Assembly: GCF_036884655.1 (NCBI RefSeq)
Contig: NC_088348.1
Coordinates: 28,214,501-28,278,500 of the forward strand
Direction of reading: 5' to 3'
Source: Musa acuminata AAA Group
Lineage: Eukaryota; Streptophyta; Magnoliopsida; Zingiberales; Musaceae
Length of the DNA: 64,000 nucleotides
The notes under the pieces are model-generated. The model had not been told where the DNA came from, did no database searches, and saw nothing but the letters and a program-made list of their open reading frames with translations. The position numbers and the translations under genes are program-made. Below, in pieces: positions 35,079 through 47,700 of the stretch (position 1 is the first letter of the stretch; the number at the start of each line of letters is the position of its first letter).

Positions 35079-38000
35079 ATGGACTATTCAGATTCAAGAC
35101 ACAAACCTCATATTATTGGGAAAGTTTTTATTGCAGTTTTTCTGATAGTCCTGTGCATACTGATAACGAAGAAATCCCCAGATCCTAGTGGCGCCAGTTT
35201 GGTAGGTTACTACTCTTCAACAAATTTCACGAGTCTAAGTTTCTAAAATTAGTGATCTTTTTGGATTTGGGGGAAAAGCTATAACTCAATTATAGTCCAT
35301 GGCAATCTGGAGGATTGGATATCTTAAGATACTATTAATGTCAATATCATATATGCATCGATAATTCATTAGTTTTGGATGAATAGTTTACTTTTATCTA
35401 TCTTCACATTTTTTATATCATAGTATAGTAATTGTGTAGAAAAGTCATTTACAAAAATATTCAACATAATCAAATACTGGTAATATCTAATAAACTTGGA
35501 CTTTTGCCTTACTTTGATTCTGAGTATCTCTTTAATTTCTGTACATTAAATGTGTTCTGAATAATTGATATTAGCTTACATTATATAATGATCCTTAGTT
35601 ATATGTAATAAAACAATGACAACAGGCTATAAATTATATGTACTTTTAGTATAAAATTAGAAGTGTGATTTGGTAGATATGTAATTACTAGTTACCTTGT
35701 CCATGCCATGTCGTTAATGCTTCTATTAAATTAGCCATGTTTTCTTGTCCATATCATGTTGCGTTTGTGGCCTGTCCATATTAATGCTTCATAGATTGGA
35801 GTAGTACATGCAAATAGAAATATTAGCCTTGCTCTAGAAACCATACTTCCTTTTACAAGTATCAGATTTTGATTATTGACTACTATTCTAAAGAAACACA
35901 GACACAAAACATTCTTTTATATTTTCCCGAGGTAATGATATTGTTCTATCGTTCACCAGCTCATCACTAATGTCCCTATGAAAAGGTTCAGACATGGGAC
36001 TCACTTTGAAATTCTTAGTTTAAATCTGATTTTAACTGTTTGATTCTTCTCTTTAAATTGCCTATAATTTCTTTAATTTATTCTTTTCCCACAGTTATCT
36101 CTTCATGTGCCTGGGGCAACTCATGTCTTAGTAACAGGCGGTGCTGGCTATATTGGCTCACATGCTGTACTTCGACTATTAAAGGACTCATATAGAGTGA
36201 CCGTAGTGGTAAATCAATTTTACCTAGGAAACATAATGGAACAATGTTTAGATCTCTGCATGAAGGGGTTCAAGTATGTTCTAGTAATAGCTACTCTTTC
36301 TGTCATGGTATTTTGTAGGATAACCTTTCAAGGGGAAATATTGGAGCTATTAAAATTCTCCAGGCACTCTTTCCTGAGCCTGGGAGACTTCAATTTATTT
36401 ATGCTGATTTAGGCAATGCAAGAGCTGTATCCTGACCATCTGAATTTTCAGCAAGTTACAATTTATTTCTCTATAGATCTTTGCATAAGATGGGTTTTTA
36501 AGTTCCTTCTTTGACATGATATATTAGGTTAACAAGATATTTGCAGAAAATACATTTGATGCTGTTATGCACTTCGCAGCTGTTGCCTATGTGGGAGAAA
36601 GCATGCTTGAACCTCTTAGGTATTCTATTGAATTTTTTTTGCAATAATCTCATATAGGCAGAAAAAGGTATTGTGAATTCTGTCATCTTTGTATTGTAGA
36701 GTGGGTTTTATTAACTTTATTATTGTAGTAAATTCATTGTTGTATTTCTCTATCACCTGCAGTTGGCTTTCGTGTATATATATATACACACACATACATA
36801 TATTGCAAGATAAGACTCATTAAGTGCCATATCTTCTGTATCTATTAGATCAATATGCAACTTATGGATTTATAAATCTTTGCTCTTTTGATACTTTGAA
36901 TGTCCTTGAGACTTTTCTTAATCTCTTGTTTTCTTGTAATTGTCTGATTTATGAGATTTCCTTAATTTTGTTCTGTTTCAATATTTGACTATGATTGGTC
37001 CATCATTAACCTTACAGCTTCAAAGATATAGAAATTATGTAATGATAATGAAAATGCACATGGATAATTTCATTTCCATGGATCGACATTTTGTGTACCT
37101 AACCTGCATGGACTGTCATTTCACATACCAAACTGTATTGATCATTGGTTGGACCGATACATATTGGTCGTTACTGGTATACCAACACATGGCACACACC
37201 GATATGTATTGGTGTTTCGAATATGAAGAAGAAAGAGAAGAGGAAGGGGTGATGGAGGGGGAAAGAGGAAGAAGAAAGAGTAGAAACGAAGAGGAAGAAG
37301 CATACCCGTCGGCAACACACGATGGGCGGCAGGCAGCGACGAGCACCTGCACAAGGTGAAATGGGAAGGCCTCATGTTTGGAGCGAAGTAGGCTCACGAA
37401 TGAAAGCCCTTGAGCATTTGGACTGGAACACCCAAGACAAGGGTGGTCCGCATTTTGGTTCACACCCGGACTAGTGCATACCACCCGTTTTATACTGGTC
37501 CTAGTGAAACGTCAAACATTCGATAATTCCATTTTATTCTTCATATCTATGTATTTACATGTCTTTATGTCTGAGATACCAGTGATCCACCCATTCCACA
37601 TAGTATGTCCACTTATGATCTGTTGCATAGTTAGGAGCTATGAATCTGAGATCTTTTGCAGATGGTTAAGGATCTTTCTAGTGTTATAGTTTACAATCAC
37701 AAAAGTTTTTATATAGTGCCATTTCAGATATGAAATGGTCCCATGTCACATCGAGGTTCAATCAATAAAAGTTTGAGAGCTGCTGTGTTGTTAGAATTCA
37801 TGATTGCAGTGGTATAATATCATTATTTGGATGCTTGTTTTTATCTTGTCACTCTAGTTTTTAAATGGAACCAGAGTTTCATATTCAGGTTTGATTGGGG
37901 CCATTTGGCTTGTTTCTTATGGAAGTACTCCTTTTCATGCGGTGATCATGCATTAGTAATGTCTGTAAAATTCTTGATGTTTCATTGTTTTTTTTTTTTT

Positions 38001-38518
38001 TTCAGATTGCTTTATATTCATGTGGCATTTGGAACTATTTTCGTTTTCTCCTTAGTAGTGTCACTCTAGTGATGTTTCAGTCATTTGTTGTTATCACCAT
38101 CTATTCTTGACTTGTGTCACTTTTTCTTTGAGATTGTTATGACTGACCCAATATGCAAACTTGTAAAACTGGTAAAACTTTAATATCTTGGTTATATAGT
38201 TTTTTATTTAATTTTTTGCTTTCTTCTGTAACAGGTATTACCACAATATAACAGCAAACACTTTGGTAGTTCTTGAGGCTATGGCAGCTCATGGCGTTAA
38301 AACTCTTATCTACTCAAGTACATGTGCTACATATGGAGAACCAGAAAAAATGGCCATTACAGAAGAAACTCCTCAGGTTAGCAGAGCATACAGTTTTATT
38401 GTTCCATTTCATAATAGCATCACTAGATGAAGAATTCATAATTAGATAAGTAGTGACAAAGTGTACATTCTCAGATTTTTGTTTCCATTGTTCTTTACAA
38501 TAAAAGAAATAATATTAA

Positions 38519-38565
<47 letters not shown>

Positions 38566-40307
38566 CCCCTATTTCTCACCAACCACGGTCTCTCCAACCA
38601 TGGTCTCTCTAAATTATCTTCACCATTATTCCATTGTAGTTTGATTAATCCACATGAACTGCTTGGCCTATGTTCTCATCATGTTCAGTCTTACCAATTC
38701 TGGTAACTCCTTATTCATGACCATCATCATACATTCCTTAAGCCATTATTGCTCATTGAGCCACTAATGTTCTATTGATATCTTATACCAACTGCAACTC
38801 TATGGGTAACTTGTTTATTTATTTCTATTGTTCATGCATTATCTGTGTATAATTGTCTATAGTTGATTTACTTCATTTTACAGAAAACTGTATGCACCCT
38901 ATCAAACTTTGTTATTGGTAGCTTTTCCATCGCAAATGTGATATAGTGGATCATGATTGGTCATCCATTGCAGCCCAATTCTTTAATCGCTCATATCCAT
39001 CATATGTAACAGTTCTTTCGACATATTCCATAAAGTTCTTTCCCTTTTCGAAATAAATTCTTGGCTTTGCCTCCCCCTTTCTAAATGCTCTTTTCTAAGC
39101 AATATTTGTTATTTACATTTAGAAGGTAGCACTTGTTACATATGATCAACAAATTTGTGGTCGATCACATAGATCTTTTATTACCATTAAGATCCATAAA
39201 ATGTCATATCCATAGTTAAGAGTATTTAGTTTTTATGTATACTTCTATTGAAGTCTATTTAGATATCCCTCTACCTCCTCTCGAACCACTAATAATAATT
39301 ATTTTTATTTTTTTTAACTATATATATATATATATCTCCTTAGAGCATGTCTCATAAATAATTCTTTCTTATTTTATCATCTATTGAAGCTACATTTCAT
39401 CTCAGCAATATATATATATATATATATATTGTTGTGCCCTGTCACCATGCTCCTTCAATAAGATTGATAACTGCAGGTTCCTATCAATCCTTACGGAAAG
39501 GCCAAGAAAATGGCAGAGGACATCATTCTGGATTTCTCAAAGAACTCAGATATGGCTGTTATGATTCTGAGGTCTGTTGCTAACGCTAACAATTTAAACC
39601 ACTAAATCCGACAGTAATGAGATTGATGCCTTTTCCTTCAGATATTTTAATGTCATTGGGTCAGATCCAGAAGGAAGGTTAGGTGAAGCTCCCAGGCCTG
39701 AACTACGAGAGCATGGTCGCATATCTGGTGCATGCTTTGATGCAGCATTAGGCATCATACCTGGGCTGAAGGTATATTCTAATTCGGAAATGTCATATGT
39801 TAGATGGTAAATCTCCATTGCAAATAGAGGTAAATTCATCTTTTTTTTGTCATCCATAGGTTAAGGGAACAGACTATCCAACAAGAGATGGAACTTGCGT
39901 AAGAGACTACATTGATGTCACGGATCTTGTCGATGCTCATGTCAAAGCCCTTGATAAGGCAAAGCCTAGAAGAGTTGGCATCTACAATGTTGGTACCGGG
40001 AAAGGTAATTCTACTTCTCATGCAGGGACAGTGTCCATGCTGCATCTCAGTGTCTTCTGAACCTGTCTGTGTTATCTCAGGTATAACAGTGAAAGAGTTT
40101 GTCGAGACCTGCAAGAAAGCAACAGGCGCAGACATTAAGGTTGAGTACCTCAGCCGCAGACCAGGGGACTATGCCGAGGTTTACAGTGACCCTTCGAAGA
40201 TCAACCGTGAGCTCAATTGGACGGCACATTACACTGATCTTGAAAAGAGCCTTTCGATTGCATGGAGATGGCAGAAATCACATCGGAATGGTTATGGGTC
40301 ACCCTGA
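35079..40307 (+). CDS. UDP-arabinose 4-epimerase (UDP-xylose 4-epimerase)
   Basis: Nine coding exons: 35079-35201, 36095-36208, 36319-36426, 36528-36619, 38235-38376, 39477-39571, 39642-39771, 39860-40004 and 40081-40307. All have GT/AG borders and matching phases, giving 391 residues. The enzyme interconverts UDP-xylose and UDP-arabinopyranose with bound NAD+ and supplies arabinose for cell-wall polymers (MUR4/UXE family). Residues 11-30 form one membrane anchor, as in Golgi type II proteins. GGAGYIG at 56-62 is the NAD-binding Gly motif; Y199 and K203 form the YxxxK catalytic pair (NPYGKAK). YSSTCATYG and [13 protein letters not shown] are family signatures. The start is set by an ATG two bases after an acceptor. 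No defects are seen. Intron 4 (about 1.6 kb) carries a repeat at 37.1-37.5 kb; intron 5 carries a GA run. Confidence 0.95.
37100..37510. repeat. Repeat insertion inside epimerase intron 4
   Basis: A GC-richer block in an AT-rich intron. It has ACCGATACATATTGG and its near reverse at 37198-37215, a purine-rich GAAGAAGAAAGAG stretch, and a right part with CACACCCGGACTAGTGC and TTATACTGGTCC. It resembles the GGTAC-rich MITE family at 33.1 kb in its end words. Borders and target duplication are not clear. Confidence 0.4.
38523..38563. repeat. (GA)n microsatellite
   Basis: Pure AG run of about 41 bases in epimerase intron 5. Confidence 0.88.
39409..39430. repeat. (TA)n microsatellite
   Basis: TA run in epimerase intron 5, with a second shorter one at 39321-39336. 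Confidence 0.75.
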
Positions 40308-42199
40308 CCAATCCTCCCAAGATGTGGACTTAAAAGAGTGGAAGGCCTTAACACTGCTGTTGCTTAGTTCAATTCAGACACACTAGAGTTGTCACTTGAA
40401 GACATTTAACTGTAGGAGCAGGGTGCTGTTATGTTTTCTTTTCTTTTTTCGGTGTGATGGAATGCTGAAAGTTTCTAAGAGCTCAGATTTTCTTTGGATC
40501 AATGTGGTTTTATAGTATTAGTGTTATATGTAAAGGATTTTTTCATGGGATCTCATCTCTGAGGAATTGATAGGCTGAATGGAAAGTATAAATTGATTGT
40601 CTTGAGCTGTATTATGTAATCGATCTCATCTGCCACTGAGACAGAATGCCTCACTGTTCGAAGGCCTCATCAGCCATAAAACTCACAGGAACCTGAAGAC
40701 CTGGATGCCAATTGCTTTGCTACCGAGATGCATGACAGAGCACTGCCGTCAAAGTTGCAAAGAAGGAAGAACAGCTGTGACTACCGTAGCAAAGATGACG
40801 ATAGGAGGCCAAGCAACTTGTATACAACTACTACTACTACTGTCAACAACAAGAGCAAGATGTAGGAGGCCAAGCAACTTGTATACAACTACTACTATTG
40901 TCGGCAACAAGAGCAAGATGAAAGAAGCGTATGTGAAGAAGACGCGAACAGCAATCAGAGCTCTACTCAAAATGAGCAACGCGACGAAGTTAACCACAGG
41001 GCAATCATCGACAGCACACAATCTAATGATTGTTAAGTGTGTTCGTCCAATGATTGTTCTATTCGATTTGTTCATACCATATCCAGGACATAAGAGGCTT
41101 GTAATCGTAGCTCATATGCGATCACTGTGTGTGACGGCAAAACTATCTAAAAATGAAGTCTCCAACCTGCAACTTATAGTTGATTCATAGAACACAGTTG
41201 CTACATGAAACGTTAAGACATTGGAGATGGTAAACATGATTGTAGCGAGGCAATGTTGGATTCTATGAAACAAGACGATTATAGATGAATTTAATGAAAG
41301 AAATGATGTAGAACATCAAGACGATTGAGGACACCACACTGGCTAAGCTAAAGAACATGCAGATCTTGAGCACGACTAGTAATGATTCAGAAGAAGAAGA
41401 AGAAATGGTGAGAAAATAGAATGATGAAATTGCATCTGCTCCCACAAGCCCATAATAATAAATAACACATTTAGTACATTCATATTTTAATAAGTTTGAG
41501 GATAACAAATGCAAATTAATATGATACTCAATTGGTAGGTAAAATCTTTCATAAATAATGAAATAAGAGAGCCAGACTTAATGGATGAAATTGCAATTGG
41601 CAATAACAAACTTGTGGAGACATCATGAGCAACAAAGTCGTAAGTAAGAATTTTTGAACAAAATAAAAATTGTCAACAAAAAACATCACAAATTTGATAG
41701 CAATTGGGATTTGAATACCACAAGACAACATCTTCTTCTTCTTCTCAAGAAGAAAAAATATATATAAATATATATTCATTCACCAGAAGACAATATGTTC
41801 TTCTCAAGAAGACAATATATTCATTCACCAGAAGGCAATGTGTTAAACCTGATGTTGAGGTCTCCCACATGTATGTCAGGCATGCTTGGAGACATTGAGC
41901 AGAATCTTAAAACATATGCTACAAAAACAACATAGCTTTTCTCCCAAGATAAATATGATGTCATTCCTTCGGATTGAGAAAGATGCATGATATCACTCTA
42001 CAGAAACTAAATCAACCAATTCTTGGGCTAAGAAACCGAGTCCTACAAGAATGCACTTAAAAGAAGACTTCCACCACTTCAAGTGCAATAAATCAAATAC
42101 CCAATGTATAATGCCTAAATCATGCACATGTTTCTAGTAAAGAAATATTTTATCACAAAACCAAGCATTTAAGTCGAGATTAAAAAAAAAAATTATAAG
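40308..42199. other. 3' UTR then intergenic, no gene recognised
   Basis: The first 300 bases are probably the epimerase 3' UTR. A 161-codon open frame on + at 40705-41190 runs through a 61-base tandem duplication and shows no known domain, so it is not called. A GAAGAA/TTCTTC-rich stretch lies near 41730-41830 with a repeated TTCATTCACCAGAAG word. Confidence 0.45.
40803..40920. repeat. 61-bp tandem duplication
   Basis: Copy 1 is 40803-40863 and copy 2 is 40864-40920. Both begin AGGAGGCCAAGCAACTTG and end AACAAGAGCAAGATG. They differ by one ACT trinucleotide unit and a few bases. Confidence 0.85.
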
Positions 42200-42204
42200 A
42201 CACT

Positions 42205-42566
42205 TAGTCCATCAATGCTTTATGAATTTGAGTATTGGACGGTTAAAAAACAACATATACAGAAAGTTTATATTGCTTTTATGAAAATATTGAGGTGGAT
42301 ATATGAAGTTACCAAGAAAAATAGGAAAAGAAATATTGTCACTCGTAAACAATTAGATTTTTTCGATAGAAGGTAAAATGGGGAAGAATCATTTAATATG
42401 GTACGTAGATATGCTTAGGAGACTTACAGATGTAATAGTCAGAAGAGGTGAAATAATTACTATTAGTGAAATAGTAGTACGAGAAGAGGTAGGAAACCAC
42501 CTCAAAACTATAAGAAGAGACCTCGAGTCTATTCCTACTTGGATATCTCATCAAACAAAATACTAG
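42205..42566 (+). mobile_element. LINE (non-LTR retrotransposon) 3' fragment
   Basis: Reads MLYEFEYWTVKKQHIQKV, then MKILRWIYEVTKKN, and after a stop at about 42375 GKNHLIWYVDMLRRLTDVI and HLKTIRRDLESIP. These match the C-terminal end of plant LINE reverse transcriptase proteins (the ECW-VKKQ-H, MLRWM-G-TRKD and RLRWFGHV-RR motifs) in order. It is 5'-truncated and carries at least one stop and several changes at usually conserved positions. Confidence 0.8.
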
Positions 42567-42587
42567 GTCTATTTTGATACCATTTGT

Positions 42588-42800
42588 TACGACCCAATCT
42601 GATAGGATACAAACCCATTAGCCTGATGTTGATAGATTTAGAACCACATAGTCAAGATTGTTTAGGCTCAAACGAAAGGCAGTAAACCCACTTTAGTATA
42701 TAAACAAATTCAATGGTCTTCCCATATCTCCGATGTAGGATTTTACCAATATTGTTAAAGTGCATTTCCAGTGGGATATCAAATTAGCACCACTTCTAAT
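42588..42800 (-). mobile_element. Possible LTR/TRIM fragment
   Basis: Directly after the LINE fragment the - strand reads TGGTATCAAAA, a degenerate tRNA-Met primer site (about 42577-42587), next to a TGTTACGACCC border. Inside are CATATCTCCGATGTAGGA and TATATAAA. The CCGATGT word recurs in the fragment at 29.2-29.7 kb. There are no coding parts, and the outer border is uncertain. Confidence 0.35.
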
Positions 42801-43063
42801 CAACATGAACTCTATTTCTTTCACAAAGTTCGTCCATAAGAGAAAAAACAAACATGATTAAGAATTGAAGCAAGCACCATTAAAAGGTTGAGAAGGAACA
42901 GCTACAGAGACATATAATAAGGCAAAAAGAAACAAGAAAAGCTAATAACTGAGTGCAAATATTAAGCATTAGAGAGCTACTAAGCAAAACTCCATCAACA
43001 CACCTCTCACAACATGAGAAGCATTGGTGAGAAGTGCATGACTGTCCTCTTCATGGACACATA
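42801..43063. other. Spacer, includes eL41 3' UTR
   Basis: AT-rich. The part nearest 43063 should be the 3' UTR of the - strand eL41 gene. Nothing else is seen. Confidence 0.4.
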
Positions 43064-43771
43064 CTACTTGGATCTCTGCCTCATCTTTCGTCGCTTCCTC
43101 TTGAGTCTCCGCATCCGCTTCTTCTTCCACTGCAGCAATAAAATGATTCAGCTGCGAGAACTAATGGTCAAAGCACAATTTTGAATATAGAGAACAGGAC
43201 AGAATAGATTAAGATCAATATTTGCACATCAGAGTATGTAAACAAACCTTTATCTTGTATCAAGGCTGTGATTTGAAGACAAAAGCACAACAAAGACTAT
43301 AATGATCGATAAAAAGAAGCACACAAATGACGATGAATCAACAAACTTCTGATACATCTCAACCAATGAAAACTAACGACGGCAGAAATCGTCGCATGGA
43401 AGACACTTCCAAATTCTTCAAACAAATCAAAACCACGTTCCACGAAAAGCAAACCTTTGCTCATCCCTCTTTGATTCCTCCCAAATGAAGAAAAAAACAA
43501 CGCACGGATAATTTTACCAAGTGACGATCTAGAAGATCATCCAAAAAACAAACCCCAAGTAGAACATTTATTCTCCCAAAGAAACCACTTTTCGTCTCCA
43601 ATATTACAAATACTATCACCAGTTGAATTCACATTGAAAAGATCCCAAACATCTCCAAAAAGATATTCCTCCGGAAAAAGAAACAGGGAGACGATTCGGA
43701 TCTCAAAACAGAAACGATAAGGGAACAAAGAATACCGTAAAACAAAACCAAAATCATACCTTTGCCCTCAT
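43064..43771 (-). CDS. RPL41: 60S ribosomal protein eL41
   Basis: Two coding exons, complement(43760..43771) and complement(43064..43129), encode 25 residues: MRAK, then WKKKRMRRLKRKRRKMRQRSK, then TAG. The 630-base intron has donor AAAG/GTATGATT and acceptor GCTGCAG and splits the frame after codon 4. eL41 is the smallest ribosomal protein, a single highly basic helix at the intersubunit bridge of the large subunit. The match to plant eL41 is complete as far as I recall the family. The 5' leader lies at about 43772-43870. The gene is head-to-head with the RING-CH gene starting at 44797, with about 1 kb between start codons. Confidence 0.96.
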
Positions 43772-43892
43772 CCCAACGGAACAACGGAGCCTGCGATGAT
43801 TTCCCTCGCGATCTCGCCCACTTTCTTTTCCCGGTGCGGCGGCGGCGTCGTCGAGTTCGGAGGTCCGAGCGCCAGTTTAAGGTTAACAGCAC

Positions 43893-43911
43893 GTATATAT
43901 ATATATATATA
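43893..43911. repeat. (TA)n run upstream of eL41
   Basis: A short TA run about 120 bases upstream of the eL41 start codon on its coding strand; it could also supply the TATA region. Confidence 0.6.
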
Positions 43912-43987
43912 TAAGAATGAACGGTTGTGATTTGATCAAACTAAATGATGCAACTAGGCCGGGTCGGGTGGCGAGATTTCCAGAACC

Positions 43988-44017
43988 GGCCCATATAAAC
44001 ATCGAGCCGAATGGGCC
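43988..44017. promoter_or_regulatory. Two site II (TGGGCC) elements
   Basis: TGGGCC occurs at 43988-43993 (on the - strand) and 44012-44017 (on the + strand), 18 bases apart. Site II elements of the form TGGGCY are enriched in promoters of plant ribosomal protein and other growth-linked genes. Here they lie about 220 bases upstream of the eL41 start, between two divergent genes, which fits eL41 regulation. Control of the RING-CH gene is only inference. Confidence 0.55.
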
Positions 44018-44680
44018 GAATCACAACCATGTTTAAGCCCTTCAGAGTCGTTGCACTTCTCGTAACTGAATTGATGCGAAAATGCTAGTCGGGAAAATTC
44101 AATAACCCTCATTCCTACCGGCCATGCAGTGGATGTCACTACTGGGGCCAGTGGCGGGGCCCGAGAAAATATGTGACGTGGGCGACGGCTACTCAGGGAA
44201 TTGTAATGACCAAAAAGGGCTCAAATCACCGTATTGATTGGTTGACAATACAGGCACTCCTCATATGACTGTTGAGGTCATTTCACTTGCGGTCGTGACG
44301 TTTGCTGCACGCATTTCCAATTAGGACGACCTTCGTGTCAGGCACTAGCAGCCCCACTGAAGTTACCAAAACACCCCTGTTTCGGTGTTATCAAAATTTT
44401 TGGCATTCACGTTGTTGTCGTTGTTGTTTTGTGTTTTCAAAACATGAACTGAGCGACCGAGGTGGTTCAAGCTCTTATCGCCAGGAAAACGTTTTCGTCT
44501 GAGAACAAGGATAGTAAAGTCAATTCATAATCCCCACGGGTATGTTGAGAGGGTCCCACACAGCGTAAGTCATCAGCTTCACTCGTAAATTCTGCACTTG
44601 TTGGACTCTCACGCCGGGAATCCGACGTGCTCTGGGCCCGCCCCACTCCCCTTCTCGGAAGCCGCCTCCGCCGTCCTCCA

Positions 44681-44770
44681 GATCGCTGGTTCTTCCTGCG
44701 TTGAGTTACTTGGTGCGGCATCTCCCGATCGAGGGTTCTTCCTGCGTCGAGTTACTTGGTGCCGTTTCTG
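44681..44770. repeat. 46-bp tandem duplication in 5' leader
   Basis: GATCG-GGTTCTTCCTGCG and GAGTTACTTGGTGC occur at 44681-44716 and again at 44727-44762, just upstream of the ATG at 44797. This is probably 5' UTR sequence of the RING-CH gene. Confidence 0.7.
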
Positions 44771-44796
44771 AAGCTTGATTTTAGATTCATTTTCAT

Positions 44797-47700
44797 ATGG
44801 AGGATTCGGCATCTCCGCCGGATCTTGCTGCCGACGCGTCGCCGCAAGGGGGCCGAGATCAGAGGGTAATTCCTATCGTAAAACGATTTCTTTTTGTTGG
44901 GTTACTGACGAGATTTGATGATTCACTGACGGGGATTTGTGGATGCGTTCGCTTATGTTATGGCTTAAAAGAGGTGCTTTATATGTTTGACCGTGGAGAA
45001 AAGCTTATCTTTTTATGTGTGTCATTTGTGGTTTGGGTTTATGGAGTGATGAGTGTCTTCGTCCCTATCATATTCATGAGTGTGGGTTGCCGATGGTAAG
45101 AGTTATGTTTGCCTGACAAAGTGAACACGATTGGGTTAATCATTGGCGAGGCATTTGGGTCACGGTAAGAATCTGGAGATGTGCGATGCAGCTATGGACG
45201 AATAGTTTTGGAAGGATTCCAACAATGGCTACTACGATATAACTATTAACGAGACAAGTGATTGAGGAATTAAATGGTTTTCTGCTTTTCTGGTTGTTCT
45301 TGGTTGACCTTTTTTTTTGTTTCATTGCTACATTAGGGTCTTGTTAATACTGGTTTTCTTCATGATGAATTTGTTGGATAAATGGTGCTGTTTGGCCATT
45401 TATTGGGTTTTATTTTATAGTATTTTCTAAAATTTTGAGCATTAGTCATATGAAATGTAAATGATTTCAATGTCCTAAATGGCTTTGCAGTCATCTGACC
45501 ATAATGCAAACATCAGAGAAGAGATTTCCTCAGCTCCTAACTCTCGGCGGCCAAACCTTACCTCCTTGCAAATACCCGAAAGAACCTTGGAAAATTCATT
45601 GCCATCTGCAAGGTCATATACTTTGTGCAGTCCTGGCTCAGTAAGAGCAGGCTTACCACCAAGGCCTAGTTCAACAAGGACAAAATCATCCATCAGAAGT
45701 TTCTTTCCACAACGGAGTCTAAAGACAAGAAGCTCAGCTCCAGAGGGTGACAGAACTGTTCTTCTAATTCCTGGAACACCGTCCTCAGAAGGAAAACAAG
45801 ACAAACCATCAACGTCAAGGCAGTTTTCTTTTACCAAGGTCTTTTCCTCTTTTTCAACCAAAGGAGCACACTCTTTGCCTGTGACACCAGTGGCGATTTC
45901 AGATTCATCTTCCACACAGGAAAGGCATGTGGTTGATCTATCTAATCTGGAAGTAAGTCATCTTTGTTCACTGTTCTGCATGAACAACTTTCTAGTGTCA
46001 TTCACTCATGCTGTTTCTTTTAACTAGTTAATTGTCTTGGTATTGTATTCTACACAATTTTATATCTTATTCTTCTTTTAAGAAGAAGGTTAACTAATTG
46101 CTTTCTCAAGGTAGTTGACAGTATGCATTTTGTATTTTGTCCATGGAAATGTTAGTTGAATGGTCTGTATCCCTCCGAGTGCTTGCCTAATTATTGGCAG
46201 TGTTTGCCAGGCAATCTGGTCTTGATTCTTTCAGCATTCTTCTAATAAAAGTAAAACTACCTTTTTAACTGTTATCTTTTTTGTATGAGGTCAATTTAAC
46301 TTTGTCAGTGGAACTTGTTTATCTGACTCTCTTGTATTAGCAATTTGTATTCAACTGAAGGCTATGGAGTTTATATTTTCATTACTCTGTATTGTTACTT
46401 ACATATAATCAAGGACTCTGAGACTTCACTGTGCATTTTGGATTCCAACAGGAAAAAAATTTGCAGACACAAATCAGACGCTCATTTTCAGTGCCTGGGA
46501 ATGCCAAGAACAGAAGTTTACAGAGAACGGATTCAACAGGATTTGTCCGAGTTATTGTAGCAACCCCTCGTCCAGTTGTTGTCAACAACACCTTCGAAAG
46601 TGATGCTATAGAGACTGTTAATGGTACTCTTTTTAAGTTCTTGTCAGTTTTTGTTTTTTGTACTATCTTCAAGAAGAACCCTAACTGGATATGATAATCA
46701 AATTCACTGATCTGGGGAAGTAACTGAAATCTAATTCACATTAATCAAATATATAGCTGCATTGTTTAATATCTAATCCAAATTGTGAATATACTCATTA
46801 CTATACAAATGATGGAACTACTACTTATGCTGTATTTGTCTTTGCAGTATCTGAAGATGAAGGTGAAGATATTCCAGAGGAAGAGGCAGTGTGCCGGATA
46901 TGTTTTGTTGAACTCACAGAAGGAGAAACACTTAAAATGGAGTGTAGCTGCAAAGGAGAACTTGCACTTGCACACCAAGAATGTGCTGTAAAATGGTTTA
47001 GTATTAAGGGTAATAAGACATGTGATGTGTGCAAGCAAGAAGTGAAAAACTTACCTGTAACATTGTTGAGACTACAGAATCCACAGACAGTTAATAGGCA
47101 CCCATCAAATGCAATTCGGAGACAAGAAGTTACTTCGTACAGGTATACTTCGTTAATCCTTTATAACTGTGTGTGTGTGTGTGTGCTCGTGCGCGCGTGT
47201 GTGTATTTATTTATTTATTTATATACACACACACACACACTTTTTTTCTGCCTTCCTTTTCTGGATTAATGAAATACATCTTAGAAGAATGCCAGCCAGT
47301 CTTCGTTGATTACCTGACTTTCAAATTTTGTTATATTGACTTTATGTTCTTTTATCTTGGCATAAAAATATCATGGATCATAACTGATTTCTTGATTCTG
47401 CTCAACCATGTACCTCCTGAACCCAACACTTGCATCTGTGCTTTGCAATTGCTTTGTAACCGAATCTCTTATCAAGTTTGAATCTTTCTTCTGTCAAAAC
47501 CTCATTGTGAGTCTTTGGACTTAAACATCTTCACATTTAGGATAAGATTCAGTTGTATTAGCTAATGATTATAATTATAGACCATTTTAAATCGTAAGGT
47601 TGCTGTCATGTTGTTCTTGTCAAAGTTACATGGACTAGGTATGGTAGTGCTAATTTTGTTGAATCTCCACATAGGAAATGCTATAAACATGCAAACTAGT

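Noticed and set aside
36107..36412. A 101-codon frame starting with the epimerase GGAGYIG motif
   Set aside because: It reads through the intron after 36208. The spliced model explains the region.
40705..41190. A 161-codon + strand frame
   Set aside because: It crosses a 61-base tandem duplication and has low-complexity Thr-rich content and no known motif.
45475..45915. A 146-codon - strand frame
   Set aside because: It lies opposite exon 2 of the RING-CH gene and has no domain.
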